A program made the position numbers and the translations under genes. The notes beneath the pieces are model-generated. The model ran no database searches, was not told the origin of the DNA, and worked only from the letters and a program-made list of their open reading frames with translations. Source: Mycolicibacterium sp. S2-37 (GTDB lineage: Bacteria; Actinomycetota; Actinomycetes; Mycobacteriales; Mycobacteriaceae). From it: a DNA stretch of 64,000 bases. The stretch is taken from the NCBI RefSeq assembly GCF_017352375.1, contig NZ_JAFEVR010000004.1:124001-188000 (forward strand), in the 5' to 3' direction. Below are positions 15,718 to 23,785 of the stretch, piece by piece (position 1 is the first letter of the stretch; each line of letters starts with the position of its first letter).

Positions 15718-17709
15718 TCACCCGATGTGCAACGGATCGATCTGCACACGGGACGGATCGGTGTCGTGGCGGGCGCTGAGCACGCCGGTGGCGCGGCGCA
15801 GGGCCGCGGCGAGCGCCAACCCCCGCTGCCGAGGCACCCGTACCAGCATCCGGCTCACCGGCTGTTGGGCGGACATGCCGGGCGGGCGGCGGGCGCCGAC
15901 CGGCAGATCCACCGGTCCGAGTGGTTCGGCGTCGTCAGGCAGTTCGGCGGTCTCGAGCAGCGCGGTGATCGCGGCGTAGGAACCGTCGACGGCGGCGATG
16001 TGGACGGCGGGCGGCAGACCCACCTCGGCGCGGGCGTCGAGTTCGGTGTCGGCGTGGCCGACCGGATCCCAGCGGATCAGCGACTGCACCGTCGGAATCG
16101 CCGCTTCGGCGACCACGGCGACCATTCCGCCGTCGGCGCGCGAAACCACCTGTGCCGCCGCGGCCATCCAGCGGCGCAGGGTGTCCTCGGCGGCGCGCAG
16201 ATCCTGCCGCCCGAGCAGTGCCCACCCGTCGAGGAGCAGCGCGGCGCCGTATCCCGCTTCCGGAACCGGTTCGGCGCCCGGGGTGGCGACCACGAGTGCG
16301 GCCCGGTCCGGGACCGAGGCGACCATGGCGTCGCCGCCGGAGGTGATCACCTGGGTCCCCGGGAACGCCCGGCCGAGTTCTTCGGCGGTGCGCCGGGCCC
16401 CGACGACCACGGCCCGCACCGACTCGGAACCACACCGCTGACAACGCAATTGGAGATCCTCGCGGCCGCACCACCGGCACACTGCGGCACCACGCTCGGG
16501 CAGCGACAGCGGTCCGGTGCAGTGTCTGCACCGGGCGATCGCACGGCACCGGGCACACGCCAGCGCGGGAACATACCCGCGCCGGGGTACCTGGACCAGC
16601 ACCGGCCGTCCCGCGTCGAGTGCGGACCGCGCCGCGCGCAGCGCCATCGACGGCAGCCGTGCCGTGCGGGCAGCCGGATCACGCTCCTGTTCGAACCCGT
16701 CGTCGTCGAGCGCGACGACCCGCGGCGCCGACGCGCGGACCGTGGACCGCGAGGCGACCAGATCGTGCGCCCAGCCGCTACGGACCAGCGCCTGGGATTC
16801 GGCGGTGCGGGCGTAGCCACCGATCAACGCCGCGCACCGCAGCTGGTGGGCACGCAGCATCGCCACCTCGCGGGCGTGCGGATACGGTGCGCGCGGTTCG
16901 GCGAGCGAATCGTCGCCGTCGTCCCACACCAACACCAGCCCGAGGTCGCACACCGGGGCGAAAACCGCACTGCGCGTGCCGATCACGACGCGAGCACCGC
17001 CGCGCAGCACCGACAGCCAGCGGCGGTAGCGCTGTGCCGGCCCCAGCCCGGCCGACAGCGCCACCACCCGCTCCTCGCCGAGCAGGGCGACGACCGCGGC
17101 GTGCAGTCTGTCGACATCGCTCTGATCCGGCAGGATCGCCAGGACGCCACGGCCTGCGGCGGCAGCGATGGCCGCGGTCTCGGCCAGGCGGTCGGCCCAG
17201 CGCTCGCCCGGCAGGGCCTGCCAGACGGCACGGGCGGCACGTCCCTCCTGGATCGCGGTGAGGAACTGTCCGGCGCGCGGATAGGCCTCCCAGGCGGTCT
17301 CGACCGGTCCCACCGTCAGCGGTGCCGGCGTGGACGCCGGTTCCTTCTCGACGCGGGCGTGGCGCGGTGGCAGCGCCAGACGCAGCACGTCGGGCCGGGT
17401 TCCGGCGTAGCGCGCGACGACCGCGTCGGTCAGCCTGCGGATGTCGGGGGTCAGCACCGGTTCGGCCGAGACCACCCGGTCGAGCCACCCCAGCTGACCG
17501 ACGTGGTCGGTCTGGGAGCGGCGTTCGAGCAGGTAGGCGTCGACCAGGCGGCCGCGGAACCGGACCCGCACCCGTACCCCGGGCTGGGCGTCGTCGGAGC
17601 AGTCCGCCGGGACGAGATAGTCGAATTCGCGGTCGAGGTGCGGGACCGTCAGCATCGGCAGCACGCGTGCGATCGGCTCGTGCTCGGCCGCCTGCCGGAT
17701 GGTGGTCAC
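15718..17709 (-). CDS. priA: Primosomal protein N' PriA, actinobacterial form with degenerate helicase motifs
   Basis: 663 residues. The N-terminal 3'-DNA-binding domain (about 15-110, starting PMLTVPHLDREFDYLVP) is followed by the helicase-like region and a zinc module with paired cysteines (CARC, CRHC, CRWC, CQRC) near residues 385-435. The Walker A site of E. coli PriA (GxTGSGKT) is replaced by QALPGERWADRL, and the DEEHD Walker B box by WDDGDD. ATP hydrolysis is therefore unlikely, as already noted for mycobacterial PriA (Rv1402). A structural role in replication restart is inferred. The GTG start has an imperfect -10-like TAGACC six bases before it. Confidence 0.9.
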   Translation of the reverse strand: MTTIRQAAEHEPIARVLPMLTVPHLDREFDYLVPADCSDDAQPGVRVRVRFRGRLVDAYLLERRSQTDHVGQLGWLDRVVSAEPVLTPDIRRLTDAVVARYAGTRPDVLRLALPPRHARVEKEPASTPAPLTVGPVETAWEAYPRAGQFLTAIQEGRAARAVWQALPGERWADRLAETAAIAAAAGRGVLAILPDQSDVDRLHAAVVALLGEERVVALSAGLGPAQRYRRWLSVLRGGARVVIGTRSAVFAPVCDLGLVLVWDDGDDSLAEPRAPYPHAREVAMLRAHQLRCAALIGGYARTAESQALVRSGWAHDLVASRSTVRASAPRVVALDDDGFEQERDPAARTARLPSMALRAARSALDAGRPVLVQVPRRGYVPALACARCRAIARCRHCTGPLSLPERGAAVCRWCGREDLQLRCQRCGSESVRAVVVGARRTAEELGRAFPGTQVITSGGDAMVASVPDRAALVVATPGAEPVPEAGYGAALLLDGWALLGRQDLRAAEDTLRRWMAAAAQVVSRADGGMVAVVAEAAIPTVQSLIRWDPVGHADTELDARAEVGLPPAVHIAAVDGSYAAITALLETAELPDDAEPLGPVDLPVGARRPPGMSAQQPVSRMLVRVPRQRGLALAAALRRATGVLSARHDTDPSRVQIDPLHIG

Positions 17710-17751
17710 CCCGTGGGTCTAGCAGACGGCCCCGACGCGCCCACCACTCAC

Positions 17752-19068
17752 CTACAGCTCGAAGTGCTCCTTGTAGATCTGTCCGTGCACACCGACGGTG
17801 CGGTCGACGACCTGCGAGATGGTGAAGTCGCTCGCCGCCGAGAGATAGGCGTAGGCCGTCGCCCGGTCCATGCCGCGATCCTGTTGCAGGTAATCGAGCG
17901 CGTTGACCACTGCGCGGCGCATCGCGACGTCCAGATCGCTGCCTTGACCGCCGCCCTGGCCGCCGTCCGGGTCGGACAGTCCGATGGGTATCCACGCCTG
18001 CGCCGTCTCGGCGAACGGATAGCGGTAGGCGACGCTCGGGGCGTCCCCCGATCCCGGTTTGCAGACGGTGAGCCGGAACGTTCCGCGCAGCGAACCCTCC
18101 ATCGCGGTCAGCGCCACCTCGCCGTCGCCCATCGCCATGTGGGGATCGCCGACGTAGAACAGCGCGCCGGGGGCGAACACCGGCAGGTAGAACGTCGACC
18201 CGGTGCCGAGCAGCTTGATGTCGATGTTGCCGCCGCCGATGGTCGGCGGCACGGAATTGGCGTTGGGGGCGTTGAGGCCCTCGTCCCGGGCGAACGCGAC
18301 GCCCATCATGCCCATGAACGGGTTGAGCGGGAACCGCGCCTTCGCCGAGTCGCCGACCGGCATGATGCCGCGGCCGTCCTCGACCGGGGTGAACACCGAC
18401 ACGTCGCCCCATTCGGTGGGGTCGGGCCGGGTTCGGCCGTCGGTGTCCGGCGGGGGCATCACCTCGGCCAGGCTGATACCCGCCGGGGCCGCCCTGTCCG
18501 GTGTCAGCGCGAGCGCACCCTTGCCGTGCCGGCTGGACACCACGCCGTAGGGCACCCGCGGGGTGGTTTCGAGGGTTTCGATCTTGAGGACGTCGCCGGG
18601 TTCGGCACCCTCGACGAAGACCGGCCCCGTGACCACGTGTGGACCGTCCTTGACGAAGTCCCGTGGTGTCCGGCGGTATTCGGCCGCGATGATCTTCGCG
18701 TCCTCGAGCACATCGGACGCGGCGACGCCGTTGCGCCCGAAGTACTCGACCGGGTCGCGGCCCTGGTCTTCCAGGATGCCCTCGTGGGACAGCGCGTCGA
18801 TGGTGATGGTCTGGCCGGACCGCATGCGCATCACCGGCGTCGCATGCACGGTGGGCACGTAGCCCCACAACACCTGGTCGGGCAGCGAGGACAGATAGTG
18901 GTCCCCGCTGCGCTCGCCCTGTCCGGGATGCAGCACCGGAATCGACGCGTACGCCGGGGTGGGCGGCCCCGCCGACGACGCGGTCCTCGAACATGCCGCG
19001 ACGGCCGCCGTCGCTCCCAAGCCGACGGCGGCTGTCTGCAGGAATCCTCTGCGTCCGAGCGGGTGCAT
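17752..19068 (-). CDS. Secreted acetamidase/formamidase-family lipoprotein
   Basis: 438 residues. The N-terminus has a twin-arginine signal RRGFLQ and a lipobox VAAC, placing the lipidated cysteine at residue 26, so it is a Tat-exported lipoprotein. The mature part matches the FmdA/AmdA acetamidase-formamidase fold. Visible elements are HEGI near the metal site, the GDVLKIETLE beta-strand region, and IGGGNIDIKLLGTGSTFYLPVF with GDPHMAMGDGEVALTAMEGSL. Family enzymes hydrolyse short amides to ammonia and acid; an extracytoplasmic version is unusual. A TAGGTT -10 box six bases before the ATG predicts leaderless translation. Confidence 0.82.
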   Translation of the reverse strand: MHPLGRRGFLQTAAVGLGATAAVAACSRTASSAGPPTPAYASIPVLHPGQGERSGDHYLSSLPDQVLWGYVPTVHATPVMRMRSGQTITIDALSHEGILEDQGRDPVEYFGRNGVAASDVLEDAKIIAAEYRRTPRDFVKDGPHVVTGPVFVEGAEPGDVLKIETLETTPRVPYGVVSSRHGKGALALTPDRAAPAGISLAEVMPPPDTDGRTRPDPTEWGDVSVFTPVEDGRGIMPVGDSAKARFPLNPFMGMMGVAFARDEGLNAPNANSVPPTIGGGNIDIKLLGTGSTFYLPVFAPGALFYVGDPHMAMGDGEVALTAMEGSLRGTFRLTVCKPGSGDAPSVAYRYPFAETAQAWIPIGLSDPDGGQGGGQGSDLDVAMRRAVVNALDYLQQDRGMDRATAYAYLSAASDFTISQVVDRTVGVHGQIYKEHFEL

Positions 19069-19074
19069 GGGCAG

Positions 19075-19080
19075 AACCTA
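19075..19080 (-). promoter_or_regulatory. Predicted -10 box (TAGGTT) for acetamidase-like lipoprotein
   Basis: TAGGTT on the minus strand is six bases from the ATG of the lipoprotein gene. It overlaps the 3' end of the upstream membrane-protein gene, so this gene may have its own promoter. Confidence 0.45.
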
Positions 19081-19410
19081 TGCAGACTGCGTTTCGTTCG
19101 TGTTAGAGCCGGTTTGCGCCCGGTTTACCGCGAGGTACCGATCGATCTGCTCGGGCTGCAGGGTCTGCGACCAGATGCTCAGTTTGTGGTCTGCGCCTGC
19201 GGCCGCACTCTCCTGCGCACGCGTGGCGGCTGCGGCACGGAATCCGCTGACGCCGAGCACCAGCGATGCGGCCAGCGCGGCCCCGGCGAGCGCCGCGAGT
19301 CGGCTGCCGTGGGCGAGCGCCGCGACGAACAGGCCGAGCCAGACGAAGCTCGTGAGCGTGAACAGGTAGGCGAGAGTGGTGGCGGCGGCAGAACTTGGAC
19401 GCCTCGACAT
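19078..19410 (-). CDS. Small membrane protein with two transmembrane helices
   Basis: 110 residues with two hydrophobic helices (about 10-32 and 38-58), then a hydrophilic C-terminal tail containing HKLSIWSQTLQPEQIDRYLAV. A strong ribosome-binding site (GAGGAGG) precedes the ATG. It is divergent from a TetR regulator across 97 bases that contain two overlapping palindromes, so it is probably controlled by that regulator. I do not recognise a family; the size and topology would fit a small transporter accessory or a stress membrane protein. Confidence 0.7.
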   Translation of the reverse strand: MSRRPSSAAATTLAYLFTLTSFVWLGLFVAALAHGSRLAALAGAALAASLVLGVSGFRAAAATRAQESAAAGADHKLSIWSQTLQPEQIDRYLAVNRAQTGSNTNETQSA

Positions 19411-19428
19411 AGGACCTCCTCATCAACA

Positions 19429-19464
19429 CGCTACGCGTATCGTAGCGCTACGCTCAGTGTAGCG
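19429..19464. promoter_or_regulatory. Two overlapping 19-bp palindromes, predicted TetR operators
   Basis: CGCTACGCGTATCGTAGCG (19429-19447) and CGCTACGCTCAGTGTAGCG (19446-19464) are each a perfect CGCTAC/GTAGCG inverted repeat with a seven-base spacer. They share two bases, giving centres 17 bases apart. They lie between the divergent small membrane protein gene and the TetR gene, the usual place for an autoregulatory TetR operator bound by two dimers. Confidence 0.7.
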
Positions 19465-19507
19465 TTGTCCGGACGGTGGATATTCCCAGTGAGAGGCGGA
19501 ACCACGG

Positions 19508-20077
19508 ATGGCGCAGCCAGGCAGCGTCGAGGAGCGCATCGGTCGGTCCACGCTCGACCTGCTCCGCACCGGCGGTCCGCGTTCGGTGACCGTCGAGGCG
19601 GTCGCGGCGGCCTCCGGGGTAGCCAAGACCACCATCTACCGCCGCTACAGCGATCGGCGGGAGATGCTGTCCGACGCACTGTCACGGTTGGCCGCACCGG
19701 TTGCCCTCGACCCCCAGACGACGCCGCCCGACCGGCTGCGCTGGCTGATCCGACACGCCGTCGAAGCCGTCGAGGACGGCGTCGGACTGGGCGGTGTCGC
19801 AGCAATGCTGACCGCGGACGATCCCGAGTTCACGGCCGTGTTCCGCCGCATCCTCGTCGATCAGCGCAGCCACCTGACGGCTGCGGTCGAGGCGGGGAAG
19901 GCGGACGGATCCCTGCGTGCCGACGTTGACGGCCCAACGCTCCTCGATGCCGTCGTCGGCGCCTACATCGCCGAATACGCCCGCAGCGGAGGCGTCGCCG
20001 AGGGCTGGGAGCAACGGCTGTTCGCCCTGTTCTGGCCGGCGATCGCGGGGTCGAGCGCCCACCCGGCCCGGAGGTAG
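19508..20077 (+). CDS. TetR-family transcriptional regulator
   Basis: 189 residues. The N-terminal TetR helix-turn-helix (about 10-55) reads SVTVEAVAAASGVAKTTIYRRYSDRREML, a classical recognition helix. The C-terminal ligand domain belongs to the TetR_C_11-like group with a conserved Pro/Asp/Phe pattern. It is divergent from the small membrane protein and has two palindromes in between, so autoregulation and control of that gene are inferred. A PucR-type regulator follows after six bases in the same direction. Confidence 0.85.
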   Translation: MAQPGSVEERIGRSTLDLLRTGGPRSVTVEAVAAASGVAKTTIYRRYSDRREMLSDALSRLAAPVALDPQTTPPDRLRWLIRHAVEAVEDGVGLGGVAAMLTADDPEFTAVFRRILVDQRSHLTAAVEAGKADGSLRADVDGPTLLDAVVGAYIAEYARSGGVAEGWEQRLFALFWPAIAGSSAHPARR

Positions 20078-20083
20078 CCGCAG

Positions 20084-21628
20084 ATGGTCACCCTGGACCG
20101 ACTGATCAATGTGCTCGGCGGCTACGGGGTCCGGCTCCGGGCCTGCGCGATACCCCGCTCCACCGCGCTGCGCAGCGTGGTGATGCACGAACAGACCGAC
20201 GAACGTGTCGTCACCGGTGACGTGCTGTTGGCCATCGGTGCCGATTCGGCGGAGCGCGCCGTGGCGTGGGCTCGAGCGGCCCACGCCGCGGTCGTACTGG
20301 TCGTCGACGACGGCGCGACCGGCTCGGTCGACGCCGCGGACGCGCCTGCGATCATGGTCGTCGATCCGAAGGTCTCCTGGAGCGAGCTGGCCGCGGTCGT
20401 CTACGGACTCGTCCTGGAGGGCCGCGAAACCGAATCCGGCCGCGGCCCAACCGATCTCTTCGCCCTGGCCGACAGCCTGGGTGACTCGATCGGCGCCGCG
20501 GTCACGATCGAGGACCCGCACTGGCGGGTGCTCGCGTACTCCCGGCTGCAGCTCAACGCCGACGGCGCCCGCGCCCGGACGATTCTCGACAGAAAGGCGC
20601 CCGACCGGCTGCGCGCCCTGTTCCTCCGGCTCGGCGTGCAGACCCACCTCGCGGAATCCGATGTTCCGCTGTTCATTCCGCCGGCCCCGGAGCACGAGCT
20701 GTCCGGGCGCATGGTGGTGGCCGCGCGCGCCGGTCGTCAGCTGCTCGGCTCGGTATGGGTGGCATGCCCTGCCGAGTTGACCGATCCACAACTGCGCGCA
20801 CTGGCCGACGGCGCGCGGATGGTGGCACTGCACCTGCTGCGGTCCCGGGCCAGCGCCGACCTCGAACGGCAGGTGGAGTCCGAGCTCGTGATCGGGTTGC
20901 TCGACGGAACGGCCGATGCGCCGACGGTCGCCAGCAAGCTGGCCCTTCCGGCCGACGAGCTGCGGGTCATCGCGCTGCGGGCGTCGGTCGGCGACGAGAG
21001 ACACGCCGCGCTTCTGCAGGTCTTCGAGCGGGCCACCGCGGGGTTCGGCTGGTCGCGGCCGGGCCGCAGCGCGCTCGCCGGTGCCACGGTCTACACGGTG
21101 CTGCCCGTGGCGTCGGTCCAGACTGCGCGCACCTGGGTCGCCGACCTGCGCGCGTCGCTGCCGGAGCGGATCGCCATGCGGGGTGGGGTCAGCGCTGCGG
21201 CGACGGTGCTGGAGCTCCCCGCCGCACGCGACGAGGCCGACGAGTGCCTGGCGCTGCACGAACTGCGTCCGCATGTCACCGACCCGATCGCCTACGACGA
21301 ATCCTGGGGCGACATCCTGCTGCAGCGCCTGCGGGTCGCCGCCCGCGCGGGCCGCGCCCCACAACGTGGACCGATCGCCGACCTGCGCCGCCACGACGAC
21401 CGGCACGCCACCCGCTACGTCGACACACTGCGCGCATGGTTGGCCGCCCAGGGCGATCTACACCAGGCCGGCGAACTGCTCGGCGTGCATGAGAACACGG
21501 TCCGCTACCGGATGCGCAGGATGGCCGAGGTCACGAGCCTGGACCTCGGCGACGTTCGCAATCGGTTGGCGATGACCGTCGAACTGGCCGCCACCGACGG
21601 GTTGTCGGGCGCCGACAGTTCCAGCTAG
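20084..21628 (+). CDS. PucR/CdaR-family transcriptional regulator
   Basis: 514 residues. The N-terminal part resembles the purine catabolism regulator domain (about 1-130), with a GAF-like middle (about 130-260). A GGDEF-like fold follows, and a C-terminal helix-turn-helix with GDLHQAGELLGVHENTVRYRMRRM, the HTH_30 signature. Such proteins respond to small metabolites (purines, amino acids, diacids). It starts six bases after the tetR stop with GGAGG upstream, so the two are one transcript. A strong hairpin terminator follows it. The target is unknown; no catabolic operon lies next to it. Confidence 0.82.
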   Translation: MVTLDRLINVLGGYGVRLRACAIPRSTALRSVVMHEQTDERVVTGDVLLAIGADSAERAVAWARAAHAAVVLVVDDGATGSVDAADAPAIMVVDPKVSWSELAAVVYGLVLEGRETESGRGPTDLFALADSLGDSIGAAVTIEDPHWRVLAYSRLQLNADGARARTILDRKAPDRLRALFLRLGVQTHLAESDVPLFIPPAPEHELSGRMVVAARAGRQLLGSVWVACPAELTDPQLRALADGARMVALHLLRSRASADLERQVESELVIGLLDGTADAPTVASKLALPADELRVIALRASVGDERHAALLQVFERATAGFGWSRPGRSALAGATVYTVLPVASVQTARTWVADLRASLPERIAMRGGVSAAATVLELPAARDEADECLALHELRPHVTDPIAYDESWGDILLQRLRVAARAGRAPQRGPIADLRRHDDRHATRYVDTLRAWLAAQGDLHQAGELLGVHENTVRYRMRRMAEVTSLDLGDVRNRLAMTVELAATDGLSGADSSS

Positions 21629-21707
21629 CCGAGTTGTCGGCTCAGGACAGCAGGCCGGGCGTGCTTGCTTGCCACCATCGATGAGGACACCAGACCTGTA
21701 TCGAGTC

Positions 21708-21750
21708 GTCAGGGGCGGCGCCACAGGCCCGCCCCTGACGGCGGCTTTTT
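21708..21750 (+). terminator. Rho-independent terminator after the PucR gene
   Basis: A perfect 11-bp stem, GTCAGGGGCGG (21708-21718) pairing with CCGCCCCTGAC (21729-21739), has a 10-base loop. It is followed by a GC-rich heptamer and five T residues (21746-21750). It lies 80 bases after the pucR stop and ahead of the GreA-like gene. Confidence 0.75.
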
Positions 21751-21778
21751 ACCCGCAAGCGCACCTTGGAGGTTGACC

Positions 21779-22240
21779 ATGACTGTCGCACAACGCTAAT
21801 GGATCGGGCCGCAGGCCTACCAGAAGCTGCAGGACGAGCTCGCGACGCTGCGCGCACTGCTGGCCACCGAGGCGGCCGAGGACGACTCCGAGGACCTGGT
21901 GACCGTGCAGCGTGCCCGCCAGGCCCGCATCCAGCACATCCACGACATGCTGCTCAACGCCACCGTCGGCGATGAGCCCCCGGATGACGGGGTGGCCGAA
22001 CCCGGCATGGTGCTCACGGTGCGATTCGACGAGACCGGCGACACCGAAACCTTCCTCCTGGGTCTGCGCGGTGTCGCCTACGGCGACCTGGAGGTCTACT
22101 CGCTGAGCTCTCCGCTCGGTGCGGCACTGCTGGGTGCGCGCGTCGGCACCCGCTGCAGCTACCCGGTGCCCAGCGGGGCAAGCATCCCGGTGACGTTGAT
22201 CAAGGCGGTGCCCTACGGCGTACACAGCGACGCCGGATAA
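21779..22240 (+). pseudogene. GreA/GreB-family elongation factor-like gene with in-frame TAA at codon 7
   Basis: A strong ribosome-binding site (TTGGAGGT) and ATG open a frame reading M-T-V-A-Q-R then TAA at 21797-21799. The same frame then continues for 146 codons with no further stop and reads as a GreA-like protein: short coiled coil (YQKLQDELATLRALL), then an FKBP-like C-terminal domain (EPGMVLTVRF ... SSPLGAALLGARVG). GreA proteins bind RNA polymerase and stimulate transcript cleavage or regulate it. Only a GTG at 21899 would rescue the C-terminal domain. Options are a recent nonsense mutation, a sequence error, or real readthrough. Confidence 0.7.
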
Positions 22241-22331
22241 GACGAATCCGCGCGCGTCGCGGCGGGGTGCTAGGTTACGAAGCCGATTGTTCCGTAATCA
22301 CAGACCCTCCGCGCGTGAAGGACGACGACCC

Positions 22332-23186
22332 ATGGGCACCTACGCCGTGACCGGATCGGCGTCCGGAATGGGTAGGGCCGCCGCGGATCTGTTGCGCCGC
22401 GACGGCCACACCGTCATCGGTGTCGACCTGCGGGACGCGGACGTGGTCGCCGACCTGTCCACCGCCGGCGGCCGGTCGGGCGCGGCCCGCGACGTCCTCA
22501 CCGCAGCACAGGGCCGCCTCGACGGCGCCGTACTCGCCGCCGGACTCGGACCGGGCAAGGGCGAGCACCGCCTCCGTCTCGTCGCCGAGGTCAACTATCT
22601 CGGCGTGGTTGAGCTGCTCGAGCGGTGGCGGGACGCGCTGGCAGCGACCGGAGGCGCCAAAGTCGTTGTCGTGTCCAGCAACTCGACGACCACGACGCCT
22701 GCGGTGCCCGCGCGCACCGTGCGTGCGCTGATGTCGGCCGACGTCGACCGGGCACTGCGCAGTGTGCGCGCGTTCGGCCCGGTCCGGCCGGTGATGATCT
22801 ACGCCGCGTCGAAGCTGGCGGTCAGCCGATGGGTGCGCACCCGTGCGGTGCGCCCGGAGTGGGCCGGTGCGGGCATCCGTGTCAATGCGCTCGCCCCCGG
22901 CGCGGTGTTGACGCCACTGCTCGAAGAGCAGCTCGCGGACGCACAGCAGCGTAAGGCCGTACAACGGTTCCCGGTCCCGGTGGGTGGCTTCGGCGATCCT
23001 GCGCAGATGGCTGAATGGGTCCGGTTCATGCTGTCGGATGCCGCCGATTTCCTCTGCGGCAGCATCATTTTCGTCGACGGCGGCACCGACGCCCACTTCC
23101 GCGCCGAGGACTGGCCGCGGCCGGTGCCGCTGCGTCGCATCGTGCGATACGTCAGGCGCTTCCTCGGGCACGGCCTGTCGGCATGA
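22332..23186 (+). CDS. Short-chain dehydrogenase/reductase
   Basis: 284 residues of the classical SDR family, with the NAD(P) motif TGSASGMGRAAADLL, VVSSNS carrying the catalytic serine, and YAASK with catalytic Tyr and Lys. It ends with the usual VDGGTDAHFR segment and a short basic tail. Similar mycobacterial proteins are annotated as hydroxysteroid dehydrogenase-like. The ATG at 22332 precedes the first beta strand; an upstream TTG is possible but adds only basic residues. It overlaps the next tetR gene by four bases (ATGA), so that regulator likely controls this enzyme. Confidence 0.86.
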   Translation: MGTYAVTGSASGMGRAAADLLRRDGHTVIGVDLRDADVVADLSTAGGRSGAARDVLTAAQGRLDGAVLAAGLGPGKGEHRLRLVAEVNYLGVVELLERWRDALAATGGAKVVVVSSNSTTTTPAVPARTVRALMSADVDRALRSVRAFGPVRPVMIYAASKLAVSRWVRTRAVRPEWAGAGIRVNALAPGAVLTPLLEEQLADAQQRKAVQRFPVPVGGFGDPAQMAEWVRFMLSDAADFLCGSIIFVDGGTDAHFRAEDWPRPVPLRRIVRYVRRFLGHGLSA

Positions 23187-23785
23187 GCGACCAGGCTGGA
23201 CGCGAGAAGCCCACGGGGCGGCCGCGCGACACGACGATCGACGAGCGGGTGCTCTCGGTGACCCGCGAGTTGCTCATGGAGGTCGGCTGGAGCGAACTGA
23301 GCATGCGCTTGGTCGCCGTGCGCGCCGGCGTCGGGCGGGCCAGCCTCAACCGCCGATGGGCGTCGAAGGCCGAGTTGGTGCTGCAGGCCATTCTCGGCGA
23401 GACGCCGGATCTCTCTCCGTTCTCGGGCACCGATCTGACGGGCTGGATCGACTGGGTGGTGCGGGGCAGTCACGAACTGTTCAGCAGGGACGACGTCCGC
23501 ATCGCCGTCCCCGGACTGTTGCTGGCGCTGCGGGAGAACGATGAGCTGCGAAAGACGCTGTGGGAGAACTTCAGCGGACCCGCGGTGCAGTTGTTCGCCG
23601 AGCACCGCAACGCCACGACGCAGGCGCAGCGCCGTCGGGTCGACCTCGACGCCCGTGCCGTGCTGGCCATGGCGGCCGGGGCCGCGCTGTTCATGACGAC
23701 GGTGGCGGTCGATGACGATTCACCGGCGCTACGACGCCGCATCACCGAACTGCTGACGGCGGCCGTCATCCGCGAACCGCAGTGA
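23183..23785 (+). CDS. TetR-family regulator coupled to SDR
   Basis: 200 residues. The N-terminal helix-turn-helix (about 20-65) includes SMRLVAVRAGVGRASLNRRWASKAELV. The tyrosine usual in this helix (TTIYRRW) is replaced by serine-leucine-asparagine. The C-terminal domain is of the TetR_C type with VRIAVPGLLLAL. It is translated from an ATGA overlap with the SDR gene. Its last 57 bases overlap the convergent epimerase gene. The ligand and regulon are unknown; autoregulation of the SDR operon is inferred. Confidence 0.84.
   Translation: MSDQAGREKPTGRPRDTTIDERVLSVTRELLMEVGWSELSMRLVAVRAGVGRASLNRRWASKAELVLQAILGETPDLSPFSGTDLTGWIDWVVRGSHELFSRDDVRIAVPGLLLALRENDELRKTLWENFSGPAVQLFAEHRNATTQAQRRRVDLDARAVLAMAAGAALFMTTVAVDDDSPALRRRITELLTAAVIREPQ

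Noticed and set aside
15727..19929. 1400-codon open frame opposite priA and the acetamidase-like gene
   Set aside because: Arg/Gly/His-rich shadow spanning several real genes on the other strand.
21799..21975. Alternative ATG overlapping the TAA (TAATG) in the GreA-like gene
   Set aside because: It leads into an Arg/Ala/Pro-rich shadow frame, not the GreA-like frame, so it does not rescue the gene.
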